Assembly (NCBI GenBank): GCA_000697055.1
Contig: JNDT01001292.1
Span: 1 to 17,018, forward strand
Origin: Saksenaea vasiformis B4078
Lineage: Eukaryota > Mucoromycota > Mucoromycetes > Mucorales > Saksenaeaceae
Length of the DNA: 17,018 nt
Direction: 5' to 3'
Both the position numbers and the translations under genes were made by a program. Under the pieces are notes generated by a model, which had not been told where the DNA came from, made no database searches, and worked only from the letters and a program-made list of their open reading frames with translations. Positions 8,902 through 17,018 of this stretch are shown here, in pieces. The stretch's first letter is position 1, and each line of letters starts with the position of its first letter.

Positions 8902-9985
8902 ATGCAACTGGCTGCCCGTCGCCTCTATTCCCTTAGAGCACTGAATAGATCTTGCGAGCAGTTAAAGTTTTGTAACAACCTTACAGCCACATCACCTCTA
9001 GTGAGAACTTTCTGCCAATCGCAAACGCGTTTTCAAGAGGAACAAGCTTCAGAAGGCAACGTGAGAAACTTTCGTAAGTCGCATTCTTATATGCTCAATC
9101 CATGCCAGATTGCTGAATACAAGTTCTTTAAAAGCTTGGCTTTTGAACAAGGATTCGCCCCGCATTCCAACGTACCCGTACAAAATAGCACCCCCATCAT
9201 GGAATCTTCTCAATATGCTTCCAAAGAGTCTTCAGCATGCACTCAGTCGATGGCTCGGAACGCGTATGCTTCAGCTGAACACAGGATATAATTATTTTCC
9301 TGAGCAATTTCTATTAGGAGGTAAGCAGAACAGAATATGGAAATGAAAGCATCAACCTTTTTGTAACAAAGCCGGCATGGCTTCTCGTCGTGCCCTCAGC
9401 GCATTGTCACATCACTTAAGTAACCCAGGTGACGACGACAGCTCCGAGTTAGAGTCAATGTTCGGACCGCATCTTTTGGAGCGATTTCGCGATGCAGCAG
9501 CAAAGGAGTTAAAGGGTGCTACAGTGACCATTAGTTTGCCACAAATCTACGATCTGAATTACGGCGATGTATGGGTTAAACTCGGCAACTCTCAAGCTTT
9601 TGAAAATACACGGAAATACGAAGTGGTTGAGTGGATGACGCTTTCGCTGGGTACCAGGAAACCTGTAGTGGACGAGGCAGAAGAATCTTTTGCGGACTAT
9701 CGAGCTCGGACAGCTAGGGGCTTAATGGAAGGTGCACAATTAGCAGTAAACGTGGAGGTGGACGCAGATGTGTTGTACAAGATTACGAAAAACGATGACA
9801 TTTTGTTATATGACGAAGGTAGACGGACTTTGGTCGTGCGATTCGAGACACCTTATTTCGAACCTGCAAGTCGTATGGTATCAGGACGAGATCCAGAGAC
9901 GCAGGAACCTATCAACGACTGGAGCTGGAAGATTACAGACATTGATCAACTGCTAGAGAAAGAAGCGCTAGAATCAGAAGAATAA
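8902..9985 (+). CDS. probable mitochondrial protein, possibly MBA1/Tim44-like
   Basis: Three exons, 323 residues: 8902-9073, 9135-9320, 9372-9985, with introns of 61 and 51 nt and matching phases. The N-terminus is Arg/Leu/Ser-rich and nearly free of acidic residues (MQLAARRLYSLRALNRSCEQ), as in a matrix-targeting presequence. A conserved-looking block follows: PRIPTYPYKIAPPSW (about 67-81) and LNTGYNYFPEQFLLG (about 104-118). The C-terminal half (about 160-323) is acidic and mixed alpha/beta in appearance, ending TLVVRFETPYFEPASR and then WSWKITDIDQLLEKE. The layout recalls fungal mitochondrial proteins with a Tim44/MRPL45/MBA1-like fold, which bind the ribosome at the inner membrane, but that is a resemblance from memory. 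The first-intron acceptor (AAAAG at 9134) was chosen because it is the only one restoring the downstream frame; CAG at 9109 does not. Confidence 0.7.
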
Positions 9986-10070
9986 ACGCACCATTGAATG
10001 ATCGTTTTAATGGATGAACTTTTCTTTATTTTGGGAAGTAGAAAAAAGAGGAGGCCGAGAGGGTGATATT
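9986..10070. other. 85-bp convergent intergenic spacer
   Basis: The two stop codons face each other across 85 bp. Both 3' UTRs must fit or overlap here. Minus-strand AATAAA lies at 10030-10025. Confidence 0.8.
10025..10030 (-). terminator. putative polyadenylation signal AATAAA of the LysM gene
   Basis: A canonical AATAAA on the minus strand lies 41 bp beyond the LysM stop codon, a normal distance. Cleavage 10-25 nt further would fall at about 10000-10015, within the 3' UTR of the convergent plus-strand gene. Confidence 0.5.
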
Positions 10071-10957
10071 CTAGATACCAACGCAGTAAGCCTTGCCATC
10101 ATCCAAGTTATCGCAGATATGTTCACCCTTGTGGTGAAGGTTCTGGTTCCAGCCGTAGAATTGATCAAGAGTGATACCGTGCTTGGCAGCGACGTCAGCG
10201 CAACCACTGTCCTGAGGAGTAACTATGAAGAAGCATCGTTAACAACTAGCCTTCTCAAGATCGATTAAATCTTACTGGTGTAGAACTTCTTGCAGTAAGG
10301 GACAATGCGGTTGGCAGCGTTAGAAGGCTTGCCAGTGGTAGGCTTGGTAGGGGTGGTGGGCTTGGTGGGTTTGGTGGGCTTCTTGTTGTCCTTAGCAGGC
10401 TTCTTGTGATCCTTCTTGGCGGGCTTCTTGTGATCCTTCTTGGCAGGCTTCTTGTGGTCCTTCTTAGCGGGCTTCTTGGCAGCCTTCTTGTTGCCCTTCT
10501 TGCCGTGCTTGGTGACACGCTTCTTGTCCTGCTTCTTGCCATGCTTCTTGGCTTCCTGAACAGCTCTCTTGCGGGCACGAGCAGTGTTCAAAGTAGGTTG
10601 GATAGTAGCGGGCTATTTTTTGCACGAGGCGATGTGTTAGGATCATTACAATATTTCCTTTTTTGTATTGTACCTGGACGCAGTAAGCTTGACCAGGGAT
10701 CAAATCGGCACACTTTTGCTCGCTGGCATCGTACAGATCATTGTTCCATGCGATCAAGGTCTGGGTATCGACACCATATTTATCAGCAAGAGATTGACAA
10801 GTCTCACCGGCAACAGCTGGGAGTGTTGATTAGACATGATTCGGAATAGGAGAATAAACCTACCAGTGTGGATCTTTCCGCAGGCATCACCTGGCTGGAA
10901 AGCGGAGGCCATGCTGGCCAAAGCAAGAGTGGCTGTGAAGGCAAGGGTGAACTTCAT
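10071..10957 (-). CDS. secreted protein with two LysM domains and a lysine-rich repeat linker
   Basis: Four exons read on the minus strand: 10957-10864, 10816-10674, 10612-10276, 10222-10071; introns are 47, 61 and 53 nt, phases agree, and the product is 241 residues. Residues 1-19 form a signal peptide (cleavage expected after ASMASA). The first LysM domain spans about 31-79 (GETCQSLADKYGVDTQTLIA, then a WNN and paired cysteines). The second spans about 185-241 (CADVAAKHGITLDQFYGWNQ). Between them lies a linker of about 105 residues dominated by Lys, then Thr/Pro, with three copies of an 8-residue KKPAKKDH unit. LysM domains bind chitin or other GlcNAc polymers, so an extracellular or cell-wall location is expected. 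The cationic linker could hold the protein to acidic wall polymers; that is inference. No catalytic domain is present. Acceptor CATAG (10223), not the nearer CAG, keeps the second domain in frame. Confidence 0.9.
10397..10468 (-). repeat. three tandem 24-bp units coding the lysine/histidine linker
   Basis: Units 10397-10420, 10421-10444 and 10445-10468 differ by a few substitutions and encode the same eight residues (KKPAKKDH in rotation). A degenerate further unit (AKDNKKP) follows on the coding strand. The surrounding linker uses similar Lys-rich words without exact periodicity. In-frame expansion or contraction by 8 residues is the expected mode of variation. Confidence 0.9.
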
Positions 10958-11025
10958 GATGAAAAAGAATGGAATGGGTCTAGGGTAAGATGGTGTTGTA
11001 TGTTATTGGCAATTTGTTTGAATGG

Positions 11026-11034
11026 TTTTTATAT
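11026..11034 (-). promoter_or_regulatory. putative TATA box of the LysM gene
   Basis: Minus-strand ATATAAAAA lies about 70 bp upstream of the LysM ATG, a suitable distance for a fungal core promoter. A CCAAT (minus strand, 11085-11081) lies about 47 bp further upstream, with another CCAAT between the TATA and the ATG. Together these suggest a regulated, TATA-containing promoter. Position and motif only; no transcript start is visible. Confidence 0.45.
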
Positions 11035-11080
11035 GAGATGCTTTATACTCCGTCATGCAATCCAACGTTTCACCAAGGAA

Positions 11081-11085
11081 ATTGG
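11081..11085 (-). promoter_or_regulatory. CCAAT box upstream of the LysM TATA box
   Basis: CCAAT on the minus strand, about 47 bp before the TATA-like element; typical binding site of the HAP/NF-Y complex. Short motif, so chance occurrence is possible. Confidence 0.3.
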
Positions 11086-11159
11086 CCTGAGTTATAAAAA
11101 GATCGACCGCCGCTTGACCGACACACCTTGTGTTTTGCTATCTTTGATCATTTAGTGGT

Positions 11160-13200
11160 ACGGTCATACCTTGCAATGATTTACTTTGAGTGTATAAGTA
11201 TCCAATCCGCTTCATCTGCTTTAATTTCCTTCGGCAAAGCCCTGCCATGTGTTTTTTACGGCTTTTTTTAACATCATGGTTTGCGAATGGCATCTGTTCC
11301 AACTCCATAAAGCTATTTTTAACGTACAGCGTTCGAGGTGCTGTCATTTACTATCCTTTTTTTTCTATCTTCCCGTGCACGGCAACACGTTAAGACCGAG
11401 ATACAAAATATAATTCCACGAAAGAAATGTGCGTGACATATCTTGACAGAGTTTAAACGTTAATCAAGTCCTTGTCAGACTTGTTGAGTATACTCCTTTT
11501 TGCCGTTGTTGTTGATCGACATCGCATGTTATACAGAAGGTTGCCATTTGGAGGTATACATCCATGACAGGTGTCGCGGTGTATTAAGATCCAACGGTTG
11601 TGTTACGCAATTTTATGCACGTGTGAAATTTTCCATCAGACTATGCGATTTAACTTTGCGGCCCAGACCTAATTATCGGTAGTCTAATGGAAAGAATATC
11701 CATAAAATAGAAAATAGTACCAGAGGGTAGTTTGTGAGCCATCAAAGATCGACATGAATTTGTTTAAAAATGACGACTTCTGTCGCGAAGGAAGACGTAC
11801 CTAGAAGTTTGAAATTAGAAAGTTGCTGTAACTTGATATGTATATCGAGCCTTCTTGAAACGATTACAGCTAGCAAGCTTTGACCAAATTCTGTATTGCT
11901 CCGGGAGATACACAGAACCGAAAGAGAAAAAAAAAAGGAAAATGCCCTGTCTGAATTTCTCACCCCTAGCGCACTCACGACGGCAGATTCGATAAAGCAA
12001 ATAACCGAAATATAGATATCTGCAAACAAACAGAACATTTCGCGTTGTTATAATCGCTAGTATTTGCAGACAAAGAATACCGATGCGTTAAGGTACCCTT
12101 GGGATAAAACATGAATAGAAGGCCCGCTAGCGACGCATAAATTCGGAGTCAAGATTCTGTACTATTCCTGGGAGCAAAGACTATCGAAGGAAAAGTGCAA
12201 GTAGCAAAATGCCTACATAAAGGCTAGGTTAGGAAACAGCAACATTGAGGCGACACGAATTTGAAAGCAGTAGTATTGGTGCAAATTTGAGCAAGGCTTC
12301 CACGTATCTTTAACCTAAAACAGCGATGCACTGATAAAATGTGGTGTAACTCAAGCAGGTCTCGCGGCGTTTGTCTTCCGTTCCGGAACAAAAACGGTAC
12401 ATAACAACATGGGCCAGATCCTTCCTTTGGAAAGCACATTATATTGTTCCAACAGCGACTATTTGATTATGGTTGCCAAAATGCTTTGCAAATATCTACT
12501 AGACAATATGCGAAAATGTAACTGCGGTATGTTCGTACATAATCATGGTCTGCGTCCTGACTGAATGGAGTTGGTATCAAAGAGAAGAGCGGGAACAGCA
12601 GCAACGCACAGCAGTGTACTTGGGGCGATGTAACATTTGGTCATTTCCACCGTAAGATATGGATTAGATCGAGTATAACAGCATCAGATGGTAATGACCG
12701 ACATATTCATTTTTTTTTCTTTAGCATAAGCTTGGTCTCTCCGAAATTTATTTAGAGTAGCATAAAAACCTGTTCAGTAAATGGTAATGCTATCACAGCT
12801 TAGACAGTTTAAGTCTATGCGGTAGGATAATTAGAAAGCACAGAAATTATTAGTATTGCTGTAACTTCCAGGTCTATGCAGCTTTTGCATATATCATAGT
12901 CATGCTCTATTCGTTTGAAACGACCGAGTTTATCTACATTTGATGTAGTCCACAACGTTGTAGAGCGCTATTGTTCACTCTCAGGCAATCTCGCCTGCTA
13001 TTCCTATTTTCTCAATGACATCGACTTTATTTTATTTTCCTTTTTCTTTCTTACTCTTTTAGTCGTATTCTCTAGCTGCTATCATTAGGCTCTCGAAATC
13101 CATACCAACCGACATCCACTCTGACAACGGCACATGACCTCTGGTCTCACCCCCAACAGACCCGCAAAACTTATTCGAAGGCACATCCGCTCAAAACTAC
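11160..13200. other. gene-poor stretch
   Basis: No frame longer than about 100 codons and none protein-like. The best candidate, a 98-codon minus frame at 11742-12038, is Phe/Ser-rich and accompanied by another open minus frame in the same place, as expected from pyrimidine bias. No tRNA or other RNA gene was found. T-rich tracts become frequent from about 13000. Confidence 0.55.
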
Positions 13201-13205
13201 GAACA

Positions 13206-13253
13206 ATCGAAACTGCATATGATCGAAACTGCATACGATCCAAAGCGCATACG
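13206..13253. repeat. 16-bp minisatellite, three copies
   Basis: Units 13206-13221, 13222-13237 and 13238-13253. The first two (ATCGAAACTGCATATG / ...ACG) differ at one base; the third differs from the second at three. A degenerate start of a fourth copy follows. Confidence 0.85.
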
Positions 13254-14958
13254 ATTGAACCAATTATCTGCCGTCATTATCAATCAGAGCCATGATAGAC
13301 TAGATGTTCATCCACTTAGCGAAAATATTTTCTATCGATTTATTTTGTATAAATACTCTTTCAATTCAATGAATAAAACGTTAGGTTATAACAGCATAGT
13401 CTTCTCTTGGTTATATCAAGCCATCTCAAAAGGTCTTTTTCAAAGGTTGTTCTTTTATTTCTCAAACCGCCTTTTATTGCTCGCCTCCGTTGGTTATTCT
13501 CAAGAAACCACCGTTAACCCGAATCCATTGATTCCTTTTCTTTTCTTTTCTTTTTTATTTTACTCTCTGTCTGACAAGCGACGGCAATTCCGCTGTCCTC
13601 TTTTTATTTCTCTTTTTATCTTCGACGAAACTCTTTGACGAAACTCTTTACCGATTCAAGGTAACCATATCAACGATCTTACTAACGATCATATTCTATT
13701 TTATCCAGATCTCTTTGGATATTGTCAATACCGACAACAGTTACTCTATTCAACCTTTTCTTTTTCTTTCTTCAAGCTTTACCACTTAACCAAGTCTTGG
13801 TGTTTGACTTAAATCTATATCTGGTGCTCACTCAATTCCGAACTTTTCTATCAACGAACATTACTCAACTGATACCTTTACCAACAATCACCGTCATCCA
13901 GCTTACGCTTAGATACTACCTGGAAACATCTCTACTTTTACCGACAAGTCAAAAATACAGCGTAACAACGATCTGCTTTCGATCTGTCCTCTGTAAATAC
14001 TGCATTAAGAAAGATCCAATATAGATGCCAGTTATATCATGGATATATGGGCATCTGTGCAATCATGAAATATAGTCCAATCAATCTGTGTCCATGGATG
14101 ATTTTTTTATAAAAGGAGAAACGTTTTTTTATTCAATAAAGAATTATCTAAGTCTCGCTGACTTCTCTTGTCTCTTGTTTTTTTTCATTCATTCTCCTTG
14201 TAGTATTTGGAAATAAACAGGATAGATCGAGAAAAACAAAGATATATACTGAGACTCCTGTTTATTCAAAAAGAAAGAATAAAAGGATGAAGAACTAATT
14301 TTTTGCTATTGCGCTAGATAAAATAAAAATTCTTCTTAATGGAGCCTATGTCTTTAAGGAGGATGGTCGTGTCTCATCGGAACGTCCGAAAGTTTAGTAA
14401 ATGCTGCATGTTCGCACATCAAAGTCATTTCGTTCAAACGACCCCTTCTAAATAAAACGAGTGCGTCCTCTTTAGAAGCGTTTATGCTATCATACAGCGG
14501 CGATCATTTCAATCAATCATATTTTTTAGAACGTCGGCGGCCGCTCAAATGTTGCATATTTATTCATCATCTTTTGATTCAGAAACCAATCTCATATCTA
14601 CAAAACTTCTGGACATCCGCCTAAAACAACTTCAATCAAAAGGTATACATTTATAGTCACTGTGTCCTCTTACTACAGTGAAACACCATACTCCTGATTC
14701 TTCCATGTCAGTCTTACAATGACTTTACGAGATTATCCTAAGACATGTCCATACTCAGAGCACCAATCGGAACATATTCATTCATGATCCAGTTACCAGG
14801 AAATTCAGGAACAATAAGATCTGCTGTTGCCCCTTAGTTTGTCAAAGGTGGCAGACCATCAGGTGACTCCAAAAATTCAAGAACTGAATGTCAAAAAGAG
14901 AAAGACAACAACTCTGTCCTGTTCTCTTGGCTTTCTACTGCTTTTGTCCTCATCTCTC
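13254..14958. other. pyrimidine-rich gene-poor stretch
   Basis: The plus strand is rich in T and CT tracts with recurring ACCGAC, CAACGA and CGATC words. Open frames at 13219-13638 and 13722-14024 are probably the result of this bias; neither resembles a protein family. A perfect 13-bp direct duplication lies at 13624-13649. TATAAAAGG and AATAAAG words occur near 14108-14142 but belong to no gene I can define. Confidence 0.5.
14212..14266. repeat. 11-bp inverted repeat with AATAAA on both strands
   Basis: AATAAACAGGA at 14212-14222 is matched by its perfect inverse at 14256-14266, with a 33-bp spacer. Each arm presents AATAAA pointing inward, one per strand. It could act as a two-way polyadenylation site, or be the remains of a small inverted-repeat element. 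Confidence 0.5.
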
Positions 14959-15111
14959 AACATTGCGACATTCTTGTCCTGATCTTTACAACCCGACGCT
15001 TTTATACTTAACATTGCGACACTCTTGTCCTGACCTTTACAACCTGACGCTTTTTGACTCAACATCATGATACTCTTGTCCTGATCTTTACTACCCGATG
15101 CTTTTTGAGTG
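14959..15111 (-). repeat. 51-bp tandem repeat, three copies, open in a 17-residue period
   Basis: Units 14959-15009, 15010-15060 and 15061-15111, with a partial fourth before 14959. On the minus strand a frame (stop at 14877-14879, first ATG 15119) reads through all units as KASGCKGQDKSVAMLSI-type 17-mers. Several differences between units are synonymous (GCG TCA versus GCG TCG), others change residues. The frame opens after a TAA about 30 codons upstream with no strong start. It may be a small repetitive protein, a terminal exon, or a non-coding minisatellite whose period is a multiple of three. Confidence 0.6.
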
Positions 15112-15695
15112 CTCTTCAATAGAATAACCTCCCCATCTCTGACTTAGCTAAAATAGATAGAAAACATATAAATATACTAAATGAATCAAATAAATACTAG
15201 AGACTTAAGTACAATAATCTTGTTTTTGAAAAGATATCTATGTAACTTGTCTTCTTTTTGTCACCTGCTTGCTCTCAGTCTTTGATACATGACTTTAAAT
15301 ATTTGTGTCTGGTACTTACTATTCAACTGACTTATTAACTGACTTATTGTTGTATCGTGTAGTCGTAAAAGTTGAAATAAAAGTGTGGAAAACAAGGAAT
15401 ACAATGAAACCGAAGTGTAGGGGAGTTTATTCTGGAATCAGAACAAGAGATCAAGACTACACTAGGTGGTGATATTTATATAACGCTGGATCGCGCCAGT
15501 AACGGAGTTCCTGAGTTAGTTCAGATATATTTAATTAAACATCCGCTTATAATCGCACTAGACCATTTGATATAGCTGGATACTACAGTGTAAATCATGT
15601 AATTTGGGGGTTTTTAATCTGAAGCAGTGGTTGCTGTATCTTAGTATTCTTCATTCATTTTCTCCATCGTTTTTCTTCATCTCTATTTATTTAAC
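15112..15695. other. AT-rich spacer before the LTR
   Basis: No coding frame. A weak LTR-like segment, TGTAG (15416) to CTACA (15587), contains TATTTATATAA but shows no target-site duplication, so it is not called as an element. Confidence 0.5.
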
Positions 15696-16004
15696 TGTAA
15701 TAGCACGGCCCATGGCCAACGTCGCTATTAACTTACGAGGATCGGATTCGTAGGTAAAGGGGATGTGGGTGAGGAAGCGAGCTTTTAGGATGTTCGTTAG
15801 GAATGGTGAGTACCGTTTTTCTTAATGATAAAAACGTAGGGATCCTGGATTTAGGATCCCGTCCTTTTATATGAACGCGTCTGTATGCGGAGAGCAAATA
15901 TATACAAATGGTATTGAATACAATACCATCGCTATCTTAATCGTCGCTAACTATGAGCCAATCCACATACAAGGTCATGAAGACCTATCTGTAGCACCGC
16001 TACA
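15696..16004 (-). mobile_element. 3' long terminal repeat of a Ty3/gypsy element
   Basis: On the minus strand the LTR begins TGTAGCGGTGCTACA directly after a polypurine tract (16017-16005) and ends GTGCTATTACA at 15696, giving TGTA...TACA ends over 309 bp. It contains a TATA-like ATATAAAAGG (15872-15863) that would start U3-driven transcription. Three perfect hairpins are present: TGTAGC-ggt-GCTACA at the very end (15990-16004), ATGGTATTG-4 nt-CAATACCAT (15908-15929) and GGGATCCT-6 nt-AGGATCCC (15839-15860). The left end rests on terminal dinucleotide and symmetry only, because the 5' LTR copy lies outside the window. Confidence 0.75.
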
Positions 16005-16017
16005 TTCTCCCCTCTTT
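16005..16017 (-). other. polypurine tract (plus-strand primer site of the retroelement)
   Basis: Minus-strand AAAGAGGGGAGAA lies immediately before the TG of the LTR, the standard position of the tract that primes second-strand DNA synthesis in LTR retrotransposons. Confidence 0.75.
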
Positions 16018-16091
16018 GAAACAGAGTCCAGGTCTTGAGGTTTTGCTATGGGATCGTCAGCTTCTTGGAGAATCGTTCTTGTAGGCCCTCG

Positions 16092-16499
16092 TCAACCGTT
16101 CGTCGGAATTAAGTCCTCCAGTAATGTCGTCTTCCTAATCGTCAAACTTGGAACGTCGCTCATCATCGATCGGCCATCGTGAATATGCACTATTGGTTGG
16201 GTCCAATTCGTTGAAAATACGTATGCTGATGCCGTCCAGCAGTGACGGACGTTTTTCGTCGACTTGCCAATTACGTCTGCAATTGTGCATCCAGATTCTG
16301 GAGAAGCGTCCACAAAGCAATTGATTGGCAATTCAGTTGATCCTCCCCCCTTTGAATAGGGCACACAAGTGTGGCAGAGTAAAAATACTGCAAGGACATG
16401 ACGTAACTCGTTGTTGCGCAAATACTGACCAGAAAGCACAACCACACCAGAGAAGCAAATACTGCAAGAAGAAAAAAAAAATTCTAGCGTAACATGCAT
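16092..16499 (-). CDS. extra open frame between Pol and the 3' LTR
   Basis: A 135-codon minus frame from ATG 16499, located between the Pol stop (16718) and the LTR. The N-terminal half is hydrophobic (FFFSSCSICFSGVVVL and HVLAVFLLCHTC); the rest is polar and resembles nothing I know. A second minus frame in the same place is also open for about 60 codons, so coding is doubtful. Chromovirus Pol usually ends close to the LTR, so about 700 bp of extra sequence here is itself unusual. Confidence 0.25.
   Translation of the reverse strand: MHVTLEFFFSSCSICFSGVVVLSGQYLRNNELRHVLAVFLLCHTCVPYSKGGGSTELPINCFVDASPESGCTIADVIGKSTKNVRHCWTASAYVFSTNWTQPIVHIHDGRSMMSDVPSLTIRKTTLLEDLIPTNG
16341..16356 (-). repeat. 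second polypurine-like tract
   Basis: Minus-strand TTCAAAGGGGGGAGGA matches the LTR-adjacent TTCAAAGAGGGGAGAA (16020-16005) at 14 of 16 positions, 336 bp upstream in the element. It is not followed by a TG-beginning LTR. Confidence 0.6.
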
Positions 16500-16717
16500 T
16501 GGTAAGGTTGCAATCCATTAGTCGTAACGTGCGTCGCAGAATACTGTCAGGCCATTGTTGTTTCAACCTACAGAAAAAGGAACTGATGTCAAGTGCGAGG
16601 GTTATTAGGACACAAATAACTCAAGCCGTCGCTGTTATAAAACAAGAAAATAATTCTTCGTCCAGCGCGTCAACACTGTATAATAAAACGTCCAGTGTTA
16701 ATGTAATGTACCCAGCA

Positions 16718-17018
16718 TTACTTTTCCTTGGATCGTCCGCGTGTGCGTCGCGTGATAATCATCGAGTCAGTGGGCAAATTAATTTTTGACTCCTTGTAAA
16801 TACGAAGTGCATCTTGTGCATTGGCTATGTGCGCCGCCGGTTCCCAAGTGGCTTCGTGGCGTGGGTAACCTTTCCAGAGGACAAGGTATTGCCGTTTGCC
16901 TCGTCTGGTACGATCGTCCAAGATGGCGTCCACTTCATATTCGTTATTTTTAGAAACGACAGGTGGGGGTCGTTCTGGTCGTCGCTCTGCCTCTGTTGGT
17001 TCATTATAGTGCTTTAGG
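16718..17018 (-). CDS. C-terminus of Ty3/gypsy Pol with chromodomain (partial)
   Basis: The minus frame enters at the right edge and ends at the stop at 16718. It reads LKHYNEPTEAERRPERPPP, the usual junction after the integrase, then a chromodomain: EYEVDAILDDRTRRGKRQYL, LWKGYPRHEATWEP and a C-terminal helix AQDALRIYKES. The aromatic residues that form the methyl-lysine cage in HP1-type domains are present (Y of EYEV, W and Y of LWKGY). A basic tail, ITRRTRGRSKEK, follows. This identifies a chromovirus: the domain at the end of integrase steers insertion to chromatin marked by histone methylation. Protease, reverse transcriptase, RNase H and the integrase core would lie beyond 17018. The visible part has no stops, so the element may be fairly young. 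Confidence 0.92.
   Translation of the reverse strand, partial: LKHYNEPTEAERRPERPPPVVSKNNEYEVDAILDDRTRRGKRQYLVLWKGYPRHEATWEPAAHIANAQDALRIYKESKINLPTDSMIITRRTRGRSKEK

Noticed and set aside
10406..10849. 147-codon plus frame of Leu/Val/Gly-rich repeats
   Set aside because: It is antisense to the lysine-rich LysM linker; the Leu-rich repeat is the mirror of AAG codons.
13090..13136. IHSDNGT reminiscent of the retroviral-type integrase core
   Set aside because: Only about seven residues fit, a stop follows at once, and neither upstream nor downstream frames contain other integrase motifs.
13219..13638. 139-codon plus frame in the gene-poor stretch
   Set aside because: It sits in strongly T-rich DNA, is Phe/Leu/Ser-rich as that bias predicts, starts inside a minisatellite and resembles no family.
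15416..15587. possible 172-bp solo LTR with TGTAG...CTACA ends
   Set aside because: The flanking 5-mers (CGAAG and GTGTA) are not a target-site duplication, and there is no second copy or polypurine tract.
16341..16356. alternative position for the 3' LTR start
   Set aside because: The sequence after this purine tract does not begin with TG and has no matching CA end; the tract at 16005 does.
1..17018. tRNA, rRNA, snRNA genes and CRISPR arrays
   Set aside because: I looked for B-box-like sequences on both strands and for regularly spaced repeats; the few GTTCGA hits lack an A-box and cloverleaf pairing, and no repeat-spacer array exists.

Overview
The window looks like nuclear DNA of a filamentous, early-diverging fungus, most likely Mucoromycota. 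The evidence is very short GTRAG...YAG introns (44-61 nt) cutting every gene into small exons, fungal-type proteins (a secreted LysM protein, a fungal-style CDCA7-like zinc-finger protein, VPS51) and a chromodomain Ty3/gypsy retrotransposon. The genus cannot be named from sequence alone. I assembled the gene models by hand from reading frames and splice signals. All four main models close with consistent intron phases.

Layout. 1-2128: no intact gene; a low-confidence open frame runs off the left edge on the minus strand, with a GC-rich block of stacked hairpins near 1.0 kb and small direct repeats. 2129-3437, minus: two decayed coding frames, the larger about 318 codons long with three in-frame stops. 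3613-6402, plus: complete 10-exon VPS51 (GARP/EARP tethering subunit). 6734-7130, plus: fragments resembling the SSX2IP/ADIP family, broken by frameshifts and a stop. 7248-8373, plus: complete 8-exon CDCA7-like 4CXXC_R1 zinc-finger gene. 8902-9985, plus: 3-exon gene for a probable mitochondrial protein of unknown exact function. 10071-10957, minus: complete 4-exon secreted protein with two LysM domains joined by a lysine-rich repeat linker, tail-to-tail with the previous gene and only 85 bp between stops. 10958-15695: gene-poor, pyrimidine-biased DNA with minisatellites, an inverted repeat carrying AATAAA on both strands, and a 51-bp tandem repeat. 15696-17018, minus: the 3' end of a chromovirus, entered from its right-hand side: chromodomain at the end of Pol, about 700 bp of non-Pol sequence, polypurine tract, and a 309-bp LTR rich in perfect hairpins.

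The genes do not form a pathway. VPS51 works in endosome-to-Golgi tethering, the CDCA7-like protein probably in chromatin, the 8902 gene in mitochondria, and the LysM protein outside the cell on chitin. The most unusual items are the CDCA7-like finger that lacks an expected cysteine, the lysine-repeat linker of the LysM protein, the duplicated polypurine tract with an extra frame between Pol and the LTR, and the long decayed frame at 2.1-3.1 kb. No clearly new multi-gene system is visible.
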